Under the pieces are notes generated by a model. The model saw only the letters and a list, made by a program, of their open reading frames with translations. It was not told the origin of the DNA and did no database searches. The translations under genes were made by a program, and so were the position numbers. Of a DNA stretch of 64,000 nucleotides, positions 24,598 to 34,578 are shown piece by piece. Source of the stretch: Flavobacterium sp. LC2016-13 (lineage in GTDB: Bacteria; Bacteroidota; Bacteroidia; Flavobacteriales; Flavobacteriaceae); contig NZ_WMDQ01000001.1 in assembly GCF_009707955.1 (NCBI RefSeq), positions 62,001-126,000 on the forward strand. Direction: 5' to 3'. Each line of letters begins with the position of its first letter. Position 1 is the stretch's first letter.

Positions 24598-27500
24598 TTA
24601 ATTTTTTGTGTTTCTTTGAGCAGCTACACCACCTCCTGCGCCAACGGTTGCTGTTTTGGCAGCATTCCCGAGGCCTTGGCTTGTAGTTCTGTCTATTATA
24701 ACATTAGTTCCTCTATTAATTACAGTCCTTTGATTTCTGGTCAATCCAGATGTATTGAACTTGCTTTCAACAATTATTTTTCTACCCGTAAAAATATTTC
24801 TCAGATCATGGTCAAATATTGCTTTTGCCTCCCTGCCTGTCGGAGTTCTTCCCCCGGTCAAAACTTCAGCTTTACCCGGTCGAATATAACCACGTCCTTT
24901 ATATTTTATTTCGGTAATCGCTTCTCCTAATTTTCCTTTGACACTTCTGGACAAATTGTTTGTTGAATTTTTAACAGCATTACCAACTAATTTACCTCCG
25001 GCACCTAAAACAGCACCTACAGTACCATCAACAACTACATCTCTAATTGTTGTTTTTTGTCCTTGAATAGCTCTGCTTGCCGCGCCTCCAACAGCATTAG
25101 CCCCTCCTGAAACACCAGCTGTTACCAGTAAACTTGCACCTCCGGTAAATCCGGCAGCACCTCCTACAACAGCACCTTGTACAGCAGCACCACCGACAGC
25201 TCTCCAATTATCTACTTTTCCATTTTTGTATAATTGAGTTCCTGCTTCTATGGCTCCACCAATAATTCCTCCTATCAATGCTCCTGCTGCAGCGGTTGCA
25301 CAATTTGGGCATTCTCCATCCGGATCGATGTATTTTACAGGATTATTATATGAGAACGTATAAGATGCTAAGTTAAATGAATTAAATGCACCTCCGTTTG
25401 TAGATTCAGGCTCATCAAAAAAGTCTTCTTTCATCATTAATGGATCGACATTCAGCCATAAACTTGCCTTCATATCCAAATATCTCGCTCCATAATAACT
25501 TAAGTTTGTTTCCCTGTCTAGCTCCTTACCATTAAATAAATAGGGACTAGAAAACGAACTTGAATGCTCTTCAAATAAAATCTCACCAAAAGCAATGTAC
25601 TCCACATGCTGTGAAATAGAACCGTTTTTGGCTGTAATATAAGAAGTACTTCCCAAATGATCGGCGTGAAAATAAAAAATATCATTCTCAGGCATTCCGA
25701 TGCCTGTAAAACCTTCTCCGGCTTTTACAGTTGTTGGCTCTATTGGCGGACCAAATTGCACAGGCGGTCCAGGAACATCTCCCGGCGCATTAAAAATAGG
25801 ATTTCTTGGCCATCCTTCCGGAGGCTCCTGATTTTCCTCAACAGGCTTAAGCACCTCACTAGGATATGGATTTCCGGTAAATTCCGGCGTAGCATAAATT
25901 CCTTGTTGTGTTGGAGGTCCCGGCGGTAATCCAAGACTTCTCACATAGGCATCTAGAGCTTTTTGCTGTTCAGCAGTAAGATTAGTGTAATTAACTCCTC
26001 CTGCAGTTAAACCTAAAGGTTGTGCAAAAGTTCCGTTACCAAGTTTACTAACAAGACGCCCGCTTCCTTCAAAATAATGTTTGGTAAATTTACCTTTTGT
26101 TATAACAAAATAAGGACTTACATAGCCCGTATAATCGTCAGTATGTATAATTGTGGCAGCATTTTCACCATTGATTGCCACGTTCTGAGAGTCGCCTGAA
26201 CTTTTAATTACACGTTCTCCGTTACTATCATAAGAATATTGGTAAATTCTTCCATTATCGTTAATACCCATTAAACGGTTTTCTTCGTCCCATGTCATTT
26301 TCCTGAAACTTTGAGTTTCTGTATAACTTATTGGGTTTCCGTTTCCATCGTATACATATTCTCGCGAATCTTGTTTTGCAGCTTCTGCAATTTTATTAGG
26401 CGCATGCGGATGCAGTTCGTTATCGTAGTTGTAATCCAAAACGTAACCTTTTTGCTCGTTATTTACAGTATGCAGCAAATCTTTTTTCGTAATACTATGT
26501 ATTTTATTATACGTCATATTAAGCTCATAATTCGCTTTTGTAAATTCACCCTGATAAGTTCCTTTTGCAGATTTTAATCTATAAAAATCATCATACTGGT
26601 ATTCTTGTGAAGATGTCCCTCCTAAGGTATTGTTTATTATTGGAGCAGTATTTTTAATATTCAATACGTTTCCAACCAAATCATAGCCATATGAATTGTT
26701 TATGACTACCCTGACACCGCTTTTTACCTGAAGCTGTTGTAATCTTCTCATTACAGCATCATAGGTATAATTGGTTTCTGTATCGTTACCGTACTTTAGA
26801 TATTTACGTTGCTCGAATTCATCATAACTTAATTGTTTGATATAATCGTAGGAATGACTTTCTTTTTTACCTTGCATGCTTTGCAGATTTCCTGCACGGT
26901 TATAAGTATATTCTACAACCTCTCCATCTGGATAAGTCATTTTTTGAATTCGATTCCACGTATCATATTCAAATTGCGAAATGTAAGTCTGCACGTCGGT
27001 AGCCGTAATGCGAAGTGTACGTATTTCTTTCTCTATCTCGCCCAGTTTTCCAAAGAAAAATTCCTGACCTCCCGTTGCATCTTGAACAAACCATAGCCTG
27101 CCGCGTCGAGATGGAGTTCCGTCGGCTTTACCATAATTATACTGTACATTATTCTGAGGGTTTTTAGGATATTTTATTGTTTCCAGACGGTTATAATTAT
27201 AAACGTATTCTATCGCACCGCCATTTGGAACTGTGTTTTTTAAATCTTGGGTTATACGTTTGGTTAAGTTACCTGCCAAGTCATATTCCATGGTTGTTGT
27301 TCCCGCATCAGGATGTGTAAAGTCAATTCGTTTTCCTATCCAGTCGTAACTAATTTTGGTAGTATGATCCATAGCGTCAATTACCTTAATTATTTCTCCT
27401 AACGCATTAGTTTCAATCTTTGTAATTAAATCATTTTGTATAACCGCAACATTTTGGCCCGTAGCATCTGCATAAGTCTGGCTTGTTCTGTTTAAAGCAT

Positions 27501-30500
27501 CTGTTTGCGTAGTGCTTAATACAGGCAGTCCCTCATAATTTAAAATAGCATAAAGAGTTGTACTAGTACTTCCGTCTGGCAATGTCACTTTTATAGGCCT
27601 CCCTACTTCATCATAATCTGTTTTAGTTGGAGCTATATTTGACAGCGCTGTACTAAAGTTGTTATCTATTGTAGTAGTCGTTGTTGGATAATAGGTCGCT
27701 ATTGGTCTTTCCAATCCATCATAAACTATTTTTCCTGAAACTACATGCGCTTCCTGATCCGGACTGCCTGGCTGTGTAAATAAACTTGCGGTTTTTTTAA
27801 CTTGCAAAGGTCTTCCTAATCCATCTGTATAAGTATATGTTTCAATGTCTTTACCTAGTTCAGGATCATAATTTCTAGTTTTGGCATAAGGAACTTTTGC
27901 TTCTGGAAAATATTCGTAAGCAATTGTATAGGGTCTCCCAGAAGCAATTTCGTAAGGTGCTTTAATAGTCGATGTTCGTCCTTTAGCATCAATCGTATAA
28001 ATAGTACTTTGATCATTACGATCTGTCGTTTTAAGCGGTGCGCCAAAACGATAATCAAATTCTACTTTATTTTGGTAGCCAAACGCATCTTTTATCTCGG
28101 TCATGTACTGATGATTTTCTGCATCATGTACATACTCTAATGTCATACGCTGACCCTTGTGGTTTACAGGTCCGGTGATTTTTTCGAGGTTACCGTAAGT
28201 ATCATAGGCGATGTCAGTAACGGCAATTTTATCTGCTGCAATATAATTTTTAATTTGCGTTACTTCTGCTGTTGTGGTATTGATTGTTGTGGCTCTTTTA
28301 CGACGTAAACCTTCGGTAGTAAAAACTTCTAATTGTTTTGCTATACCACCGTAATAAGGTGTTGTACTTTCATAATAACTTATTTTTGCTGTCACCTTAT
28401 CAGCAGCAGAACCGTTTCCTAGATCTTCGTACTGAATAATATTTCCATTAGCATCATAGGTATTAAATGTATTTGTTTCTAAATATTCACTTCCTCCTTC
28501 GTATATTTTTTGATTGGCATGAATTAATCCGACAAAAATACGTTTGTCATCACACGAAGGCAAATTCAATTCTGAAACCGGGATATTTGCCTGGGTCGTC
28601 ACATCAATTAAACTGTACTCGTTTTCAGACTCTTTACGCATTTTTCCGTTCTTGTCTAAAGTATAACTATGTTTTAAAAGATTCTTTCTGAAATAATCCT
28701 GATTGTAAAATTCCTGAACTGTTGTAGAGAAAAGTGAATTATCAGCAGCATCAATTTCCTCTTCAATTACTTTTTCAAAACCATAAAATTCTCTTTCACG
28801 ACGATCCTGATACCCATTTTCATATCTAAATTTACTGATTGAATGATCGATACCATCACCAACATGTCCGTCAAAAACATCAACAGATTGTAAAACCCAT
28901 TTTGCTGAAGGATTTTCATAACTTGGCTTTAATAATTCATAATCTACAACATAACTATTTCCTGCACCGTTTGTAACACTTTTTAGTTTGTTGGTTCTTT
29001 TGATATTTGATAATTGTGCAGTTAAGTGACCATCATCTTTTGAAACGACATAATCCAAATTTCCATCACCATCAATATCCGTAAAAGTACCTTCAGATCG
29101 GTTTGTACTCCATCCCTTACTTCCTCCAACAGTTGGAGTAATACGAAGTAGCCAAACGATAATATCAAATGAAAAATTTGCATTCATTCCGTAGCTTACT
29201 CCTTTATTTTGGTTCATTTCGGCGAATCTTGGGTAAACAATTGGCGCATCAAAAGAACTCCCTAAGTTTAACGAAACCAAAATGGTATTGCCCACATATC
29301 TTATTTTATCGGCGAGCCCGTCCCCGTTAATATCCATAAAAGATTCATCACTATCTGATTGAGATCGGGCATAATTAGCCCCTCCGGAAATCGATCCCTG
29401 TTTAATACTAAAACCTAATCCGGCGCTCCAATCGGTTGAATTACCTTTATTTAAAGTATTAAAATTCCAATTTTCTACTGGTAAAAAACCATATCCTGTA
29501 TTTAAAAAAACATCTCCAGAGTCTAATATTTTATCGGGTAATCCGTCGCCATTAATATCACTGTGTAGCATTGTCGAGCGGTCTTCACCTTTCCCTTGAG
29601 AAGCACTTACAGAAATACTGTTTCCTCCTTTTTCAGCTTCTTTTGAAGCTGTTCCTTCTGCTGAATCTTTTTTAACGCTTGCTTTTCCAATAGTTACACT
29701 CAGTGAATTGGATGGTGCACCATGGCTATAACTTCCGCCAAAATTAGGTCCTTCAGAACTTGTTTTAGAATGACTGAAATTGTCTCCTAAATTAATTACT
29801 TCATCAGAAACAGTTCCAACAGGTATTGTCAACTGGACATTTTCTCCTCGTATATAATCTGGGAATCGGTCACCATTAAAGTCGCTCATGGTCTGGGTTA
29901 CATACGAATCGCCATCAATAGATTTACTGTAACCTAAATTACCCGGACCTACAGAAACCCCTGCTGAGATACTTTTACTTTTGCTTTCGCTGATCATATC
30001 AAGCGCCGAGGTGCTTCCGCCCGCCAAAGTTGGCAAAGAAAAGTCCGTATAATCTGAAATATCATCTTCTCCTAATCTTGAAGTTCCAATCATTGGTCCT
30101 TTTATAAATATAGACTCTTCCAATCCTTCCAATTTCGTTTTTGCATACGAAGGATTTAAAGAAACAAAATAGCTATCGGCAATTTCGTATCCTTTTCCAT
30201 CATAATTTTCAGGATCTGTATTATTTAAATCAGGTTCTGTATTATAAGGATCTGATTGTTTTAGTTTATTCTGGTCTATTGTATTTGTAGCAAGATTTCC
30301 GTTTATAACAAATCCTCCCCAATTGCGTTGATATAGACCTAGTGTTCGTTCATCAGGATTTAAAAGGCTGTATATCGCAAAATCGTTTGTAGCAGCATTC
30401 CACACCACATCATCTGTCAGATTTGCTATATCTTTTAAATCAATAACCTGAACCTGAAGATTAAGGGCATTTATTTTTGGATAATTTCTAAGAATATTTA

Positions 30501-33500
30501 CAGAAAGCGGATTTGAAACTGTGGTTTCTAACTGAATTGGAATTCCTGCCACCGCATCAGGGTAAACCACTGCATTATCAAAAGTATTGATTACTTCTGT
30601 CAATGTTCCAGTGGTGAGCTGGTAGCGTTTACGCGCTAACAGAACATTATTTTGTTTGGCCGAAATAATTACTTCTCCATTATAATTATTAACGGTTCCG
30701 GGAGGAAAAGGAGATGCCAGCACTAAATCCTGTGGTAATATATTTAGTTTAACTTTTCCGTTAACCGTTGAACTAACGCCTGGAATGTTATAATTTCCTT
30801 CTCTTTTGTTATACAGCAAATGAGAAACTTCCATTGGAACTTCCTCCGCAACTCCACCCGGAATGGCTGGTACTGTAACGCTTGGAGCAAAAGAAATGCT
30901 TTGCCAATTGATATTGGTTTGCGTTTCTAATGCCATGGTCACCTGTGTTTGAGTTTCAAAGGCAGGCAGATTTATAGATGCTAAATTAAAAGCAGCAACT
31001 TCATTTGCTAGAAAAGTCTTTTCAAATAAAATTACCGGAGGGCTGGTTTGTTCCAAATAATTTTTAGTTATCACAAACCTAATATGATCTGACGTAACGG
31101 GCTTATTTAATATTCCTTTAAACAAAACATTTCCTGCTACCGGAATAGCTTTTCCTGCCATAGAACTGCTGAAAAAATCAGAACTCGCCTTATATGTTGC
31201 TAGTGAATATAAATTGGCATCTTTTAGCGCTACAGGAACTGGAAAATCTGCATTAACTAAATTTCCATTTATATCCCTGTCGAATTGCTTAACCGTCGAA
31301 TAAGTAATAATCGGGTCCCAAATAACCGCATCAAAATTTCCGTCTCGTACAGCACTTACCCTAAAATACAAACGCTCTCCTTTTTCGACAGAAACTGCAG
31401 TATTTTGCTTGGTTTTGATATTATAATCTGTTGCACCAATGGCTTCGTTCCAAAGTAATTGTGTTCCTTTTTGAAAGTATAAATGAACACCGTCTGCTTT
31501 ATCTTCACCGGCATTGTTGATATATTCTGTCCGAGCTTTTATTCTTTCCGGCGTTGATTCCTGCACTAATTGATATTGATGCGAAATAGAAATAATTCCT
31601 TTTACAGGAGCTTCCCACATACGCACAACATCATGCAGCGGATTTTGTTTTTCTATTTCTTCAATCGGAATTGTACTTACACCCGGAATACTTACGTTTC
31701 CACCGCCAAAAACAGGTGACGGAGTACCAGTACTACTAGTCTTAAAGGTCGGGATTCCGTTTTCTAATCGGTTATAATATACCTGTCCGTTTCGCACGAA
31801 ATCTATTAGTCCGTCTCCATTAAAATCCATGAAATAAGCCTTGGTTTTATTGGTCGAACGCTGCTGGTCGTAACCAATATTTCCAAATTTTAAATTTAAA
31901 TCGACACCCCAATTGAATGAAGTAGACTTAGAAAATCCAACATCACTAATATTAATTTCCTGCAATTCTCCAAAAGCCAACTGCCCTGAGCCTGCAAGAT
32001 TTTTTCTGTAGTAAACTCCATTTTTATTTTTGAATACTTTATCCGGTAGTCCGTCACCGTCTAAATCTTCTAATGTAACAGTAGTATCAGATGTTCCCCA
32101 ACTATTTCCTCCGTGCCCTCCAACAGTAAATCCTTTAAGGCTTCCTGCATTGGTTGCTAAACCTATTCCAAGTCTGTAGCTGATACCTGTCGTTGAGCCC
32201 TCGGTACTACTTACTAATGAGTGTTTTCCAGAAAACAATGCATCACTGAATGATGGGATTGAACTGTTCTTCAAATTATCGTTTGGTACACTCCAAGTCT
32301 GTTCCGGTCCAAAAGGATTATATTTTCCTGAAGCATCTCGAATATCATCAAAATAATCTAGTTTATTGGTATAAAATAAGTTTGACTCCGAATCATATTC
32401 TGAAATTGATTCTAGTAAAGTCTTTTTAAAAGCACCTTCTTTATACTGCAATTCATAACTGCGAATCATTTCATTTTTAAATCGTACTTCTATTTTTCGT
32501 AGTAATTGATTGTATAACTGTTTGAAACCTAATCGCGCTGAAACCTGAACGTCAGGGCGATTTGCTTCTCCCAAATCCCCATTTTTTACAAACGTGACAC
32601 TGTAATTTCCTTTTTGAGAACCAAGCCCTGTATAATAGACTTTTTTAAGATACATCCCCCCATCGCGTTTGTCATACTCGTATTCTACAGTATTTCCATT
32701 TAAATCAACCTGAAGACAAAGTGCCCAATATCCGACATTCCCGTTTGCATCCTGCAAAATACCATTTGTTGCAAGTCCTGAAGTTGTACCTCCATAATAG
32801 CTAGCAGTACCACTTTTATCTTTTACTATCCAATAATAGTTTTTAGGTGAAGATCCTTTACGGATGATCTGCTGAAAAGCGCTTTCACGTCTTGGATAAA
32901 ATTGTTTGTCAGTAGTTCTTCCAGTCCATTCTGCTCTGTGTGAATTCGGAATCAAGGCTTCACCCGCAATCGAATATGTTTCTGTTTCTTTAGCGGCATC
33001 GTATCTTGGTGCTCCCCAGCGGGTTTCGATACTTACTGCCGGAGCCGAAATATCCCAGCCCATACCTGTCCAGCTGTGCCCGCCGTCACTATCATATTGC
33101 AGATTTAATGATGGATGCATTCCGCCTCTACCGCTTGGAATTACAATAGAAAAAGCTGTACTTGCTGTTCCTCTTCCATTTGCAGAAGGCGTCTCTATAG
33201 ACTGAATCCCAACGAGCGGACTTGCCGCTTTTAGATCTTTGATGCTCGTTGAAGTATAACCCGAAGTTTCTGGAGATTCAGGCATTTTTACAATACCAGC
33301 AATAAAATCGGTAAAATGTGTTGTTTTTGCCTTAATTATTCCCTGTTTAATATCCAATGAATCTTTTGCAATTTCTTGCCAAAGACGTTTGTTTTCATCA
33401 AAATAAAAAACATTAATATCTTTCTCTGTATATCCTTCCGGAATTGTTTTCTTATCATACGGTATTGATAAGGTAACGGCTTTTTCAAAAATAGTTCCAT

Positions 33501-34503
33501 GTGGCAATAATCTAAAACCTGCATTTATTCCGGTAACATTCACCATTGAAGAGTTTAGCGGTGCAATGTCTATTTTTCTTAAACCGCTAACAGATACAGT
33601 TATATTGTTTTTAAGAGCTCCAACAGGAAAAATAGCTAAAAAATTTCTATACAAAAGTGTATTATTAGTTTGAAAATCAATAGTTTTAAAAATGCGTTCT
33701 TTTGCATTTTCAATAGGTCTGAAACGATCCACCTTGGAAAAATGCTTTAATTCTAATTTTTCTTTAACGATAACTCCCGTAGTTGTTTCCTTAGTAACCA
33801 CAATTGATTTTCCTATTGTTGCTGCATCAAAAATTAATTCAAATTCCGGTTGATTAGGATCAATATCAATTCCGCCAATACTAATTTTTTTTATCTGAGA
33901 AGGTATATTGGTTCCTTTGATGTATAGCTTATTCTCGAATCTTAATAATGTAAAATCACTTGAAGGAAGTGCTGTTTTATAAACAATGTGGGCATTCCTG
34001 ATTTTATATGAATTTGAACTACCTTCAGGAGCGGTAAATAGCAAAACGTTATCTCCGGCACGTAATAATTTTTCAGAAAGTAATTCCGATTGTTTTGTCC
34101 AGTTTTTATTTTGAGATAAAAATTGACCTCCAATACTGGGCTGATTGTTTAAACTTCTTGAAATCGAAGCTGCCTGATCGTATCCGTATAATTCGTATTC
34201 TAAATAAGCACTCTCTCCATTTGCAGGTAAAGCATCAACTTTAAAATGAAAAACGTTATCATAAGCATCATCCGCATCGGATGCGTCAGCGACACCAATG
34301 ATTCCTTCTGTAATATCTGCCGAAAATGATTTTACAGTTTTATTTTCAGTCTTAAGAATTGCTGTTGAATCTGTTTTTGAAACCGCTGATTCTTTTTCAG
34401 AAGCATTTTTAGTAAAAAAGGAAGCTATCTTATAAGGTCCAAAATTTGCTGCGAACAAAAACGAACCAATTAAAAATACAAGTATTATAATTTTATTTTT
34501 CAT
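24598..34503 (-). CDS. Giant SpvB/TcB/RHS-repeat polymorphic toxin
   Basis: About 3300 residues. I start at the internal Met at 34503, which opens a signal segment (MKNKIIILVFLIGSFLFAAN); an upstream Met at 34527 is in frame. Domains in order: N-terminal Ig-like region; SpvB domain (about 420-600, GRGGMHPSLNLQYDSDGG); FG-GAP repeats (MDFNGDGLIDF, DINGDGLADKI); TcB-like middle; RHS/YD repeats (about 2050-2900, e.g. YDLAGNLTKRI); the RHS core motif (YYGARYLDMKASLWLNVDPL, about 3010); a Gly/Ala-rich pre-toxin; and a C-terminal tip (about 3190-end) with GEAITEIKYKGRGY and IVESKFN. The tip's E...ESK pattern resembles a PD-(D/E)xK nuclease; that is inference. Immunity-like genes follow directly. 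Confidence 0.88.
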   Translation of the reverse strand: MKNKIIILVFLIGSFLFAANFGPYKIASFFTKNASEKESAVSKTDSTAILKTENKTVKSFSADITEGIIGVADASDADDAYDNVFHFKVDALPANGESAYLEYELYGYDQAASISRSLNNQPSIGGQFLSQNKNWTKQSELLSEKLLRAGDNVLLFTAPEGSSNSYKIRNAHIVYKTALPSSDFTLLRFENKLYIKGTNIPSQIKKISIGGIDIDPNQPEFELIFDAATIGKSIVVTKETTTGVIVKEKLELKHFSKVDRFRPIENAKERIFKTIDFQTNNTLLYRNFLAIFPVGALKNNITVSVSGLRKIDIAPLNSSMVNVTGINAGFRLLPHGTIFEKAVTLSIPYDKKTIPEGYTEKDINVFYFDENKRLWQEIAKDSLDIKQGIIKAKTTHFTDFIAGIVKMPESPETSGYTSTSIKDLKAASPLVGIQSIETPSANGRGTASTAFSIVIPSGRGGMHPSLNLQYDSDGGHSWTGMGWDISAPAVSIETRWGAPRYDAAKETETYSIAGEALIPNSHRAEWTGRTTDKQFYPRRESAFQQIIRKGSSPKNYYWIVKDKSGTASYYGGTTSGLATNGILQDANGNVGYWALCLQVDLNGNTVEYEYDKRDGGMYLKKVYYTGLGSQKGNYSVTFVKNGDLGEANRPDVQVSARLGFKQLYNQLLRKIEVRFKNEMIRSYELQYKEGAFKKTLLESISEYDSESNLFYTNKLDYFDDIRDASGKYNPFGPEQTWSVPNDNLKNSSIPSFSDALFSGKHSLVSSTEGSTTGISYRLGIGLATNAGSLKGFTVGGHGGNSWGTSDTTVTLEDLDGDGLPDKVFKNKNGVYYRKNLAGSGQLAFGELQEINISDVGFSKSTSFNWGVDLNLKFGNIGYDQQRSTNKTKAYFMDFNGDGLIDFVRNGQVYYNRLENGIPTFKTSSTGTPSPVFGGGNVSIPGVSTIPIEEIEKQNPLHDVVRMWEAPVKGIISISHQYQLVQESTPERIKARTEYINNAGEDKADGVHLYFQKGTQLLWNEAIGATDYNIKTKQNTAVSVEKGERLYFRVSAVRDGNFDAVIWDPIITYSTVKQFDRDINGNLVNADFPVPVALKDANLYSLATYKASSDFFSSSMAGKAIPVAGNVLFKGILNKPVTSDHIRFVITKNYLEQTSPPVILFEKTFLANEVAAFNLASINLPAFETQTQVTMALETQTNINWQSISFAPSVTVPAIPGGVAEEVPMEVSHLLYNKREGNYNIPGVSSTVNGKVKLNILPQDLVLASPFPPGTVNNYNGEVIISAKQNNVLLARKRYQLTTGTLTEVINTFDNAVVYPDAVAGIPIQLETTVSNPLSVNILRNYPKINALNLQVQVIDLKDIANLTDDVVWNAATNDFAIYSLLNPDERTLGLYQRNWGGFVINGNLATNTIDQNKLKQSDPYNTEPDLNNTDPENYDGKGYEIADSYFVSLNPSYAKTKLEGLEESIFIKGPMIGTSRLGEDDISDYTDFSLPTLAGGSTSALDMISESKSKSISAGVSVGPGNLGYSKSIDGDSYVTQTMSDFNGDRFPDYIRGENVQLTIPVGTVSDEVINLGDNFSHSKTSSEGPNFGGSYSHGAPSNSLSVTIGKASVKKDSAEGTASKEAEKGGNSISVSASQGKGEDRSTMLHSDINGDGLPDKILDSGDVFLNTGYGFLPVENWNFNTLNKGNSTDWSAGLGFSIKQGSISGGANYARSQSDSDESFMDINGDGLADKIRYVGNTILVSLNLGSSFDAPIVYPRFAEMNQNKGVSYGMNANFSFDIIVWLLRITPTVGGSKGWSTNRSEGTFTDIDGDGNLDYVVSKDDGHLTAQLSNIKRTNKLKSVTNGAGNSYVVDYELLKPSYENPSAKWVLQSVDVFDGHVGDGIDHSISKFRYENGYQDRREREFYGFEKVIEEEIDAADNSLFSTTVQEFYNQDYFRKNLLKHSYTLDKNGKMRKESENEYSLIDVTTQANIPVSELNLPSCDDKRIFVGLIHANQKIYEGGSEYLETNTFNTYDANGNIIQYEDLGNGSAADKVTAKISYYESTTPYYGGIAKQLEVFTTEGLRRKRATTINTTTAEVTQIKNYIAADKIAVTDIAYDTYGNLEKITGPVNHKGQRMTLEYVHDAENHQYMTEIKDAFGYQNKVEFDYRFGAPLKTTDRNDQSTIYTIDAKGRTSTIKAPYEIASGRPYTIAYEYFPEAKVPYAKTRNYDPELGKDIETYTYTDGLGRPLQVKKTASLFTQPGSPDQEAHVVSGKIVYDGLERPIATYYPTTTTTIDNNFSTALSNIAPTKTDYDEVGRPIKVTLPDGSTSTTLYAILNYEGLPVLSTTQTDALNRTSQTYADATGQNVAVIQNDLITKIETNALGEIIKVIDAMDHTTKISYDWIGKRIDFTHPDAGTTTMEYDLAGNLTKRITQDLKNTVPNGGAIEYVYNYNRLETIKYPKNPQNNVQYNYGKADGTPSRRGRLWFVQDATGGQEFFFGKLGEIEKEIRTLRITATDVQTYISQFEYDTWNRIQKMTYPDGEVVEYTYNRAGNLQSMQGKKESHSYDYIKQLSYDEFEQRKYLKYGNDTETNYTYDAVMRRLQQLQVKSGVRVVINNSYGYDLVGNVLNIKNTAPIINNTLGGTSSQEYQYDDFYRLKSAKGTYQGEFTKANYELNMTYNKIHSITKKDLLHTVNNEQKGYVLDYNYDNELHPHAPNKIAEAAKQDSREYVYDGNGNPISYTETQSFRKMTWDEENRLMGINDNGRIYQYSYDSNGERVIKSSGDSQNVAINGENAATIIHTDDYTGYVSPYFVITKGKFTKHYFEGSGRLVSKLGNGTFAQPLGLTAGGVNYTNLTAEQQKALDAYVRSLGLPPGPPTQQGIYATPEFTGNPYPSEVLKPVEENQEPPEGWPRNPIFNAPGDVPGPPVQFGPPIEPTTVKAGEGFTGIGMPENDIFYFHADHLGSTSYITAKNGSISQHVEYIAFGEILFEEHSSSFSSPYLFNGKELDRETNLSYYGARYLDMKASLWLNVDPLMMKEDFFDEPESTNGGAFNSFNLASYTFSYNNPVKYIDPDGECPNCATAAAGALIGGIIGGAIEAGTQLYKNGKVDNWRAVGGAAVQGAVVGGAAGFTGGASLLVTAGVSGGANAVGGAASRAIQGQKTTIRDVVVDGTVGAVLGAGGKLVGNAVKNSTNNLSRSVKGKLGEAITEIKYKGRGYIRPGKAEVLTGGRTPTGREAKAIFDHDLRNIFTGRKIIVESKFNTSGLTRNQRTVINRGTNVIIDRTTSQGLGNAAKTATVGAGGGVAAQRNTKN

Positions 34504-34578
34504 AAAGAAGATAATCAATTTACCCAAACGTTTATTTAAATCATTTCTACAAAGTTTATTTTGCCAAAATGGAATGAA

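Noticed and set aside
32906..33205. Plus-strand frame opposite the RHS gene
   Set aside because: Shadow of the long minus-strand coding sequence; the same holds for many plus-strand frames in 24-36 kb and 16-20 kb.
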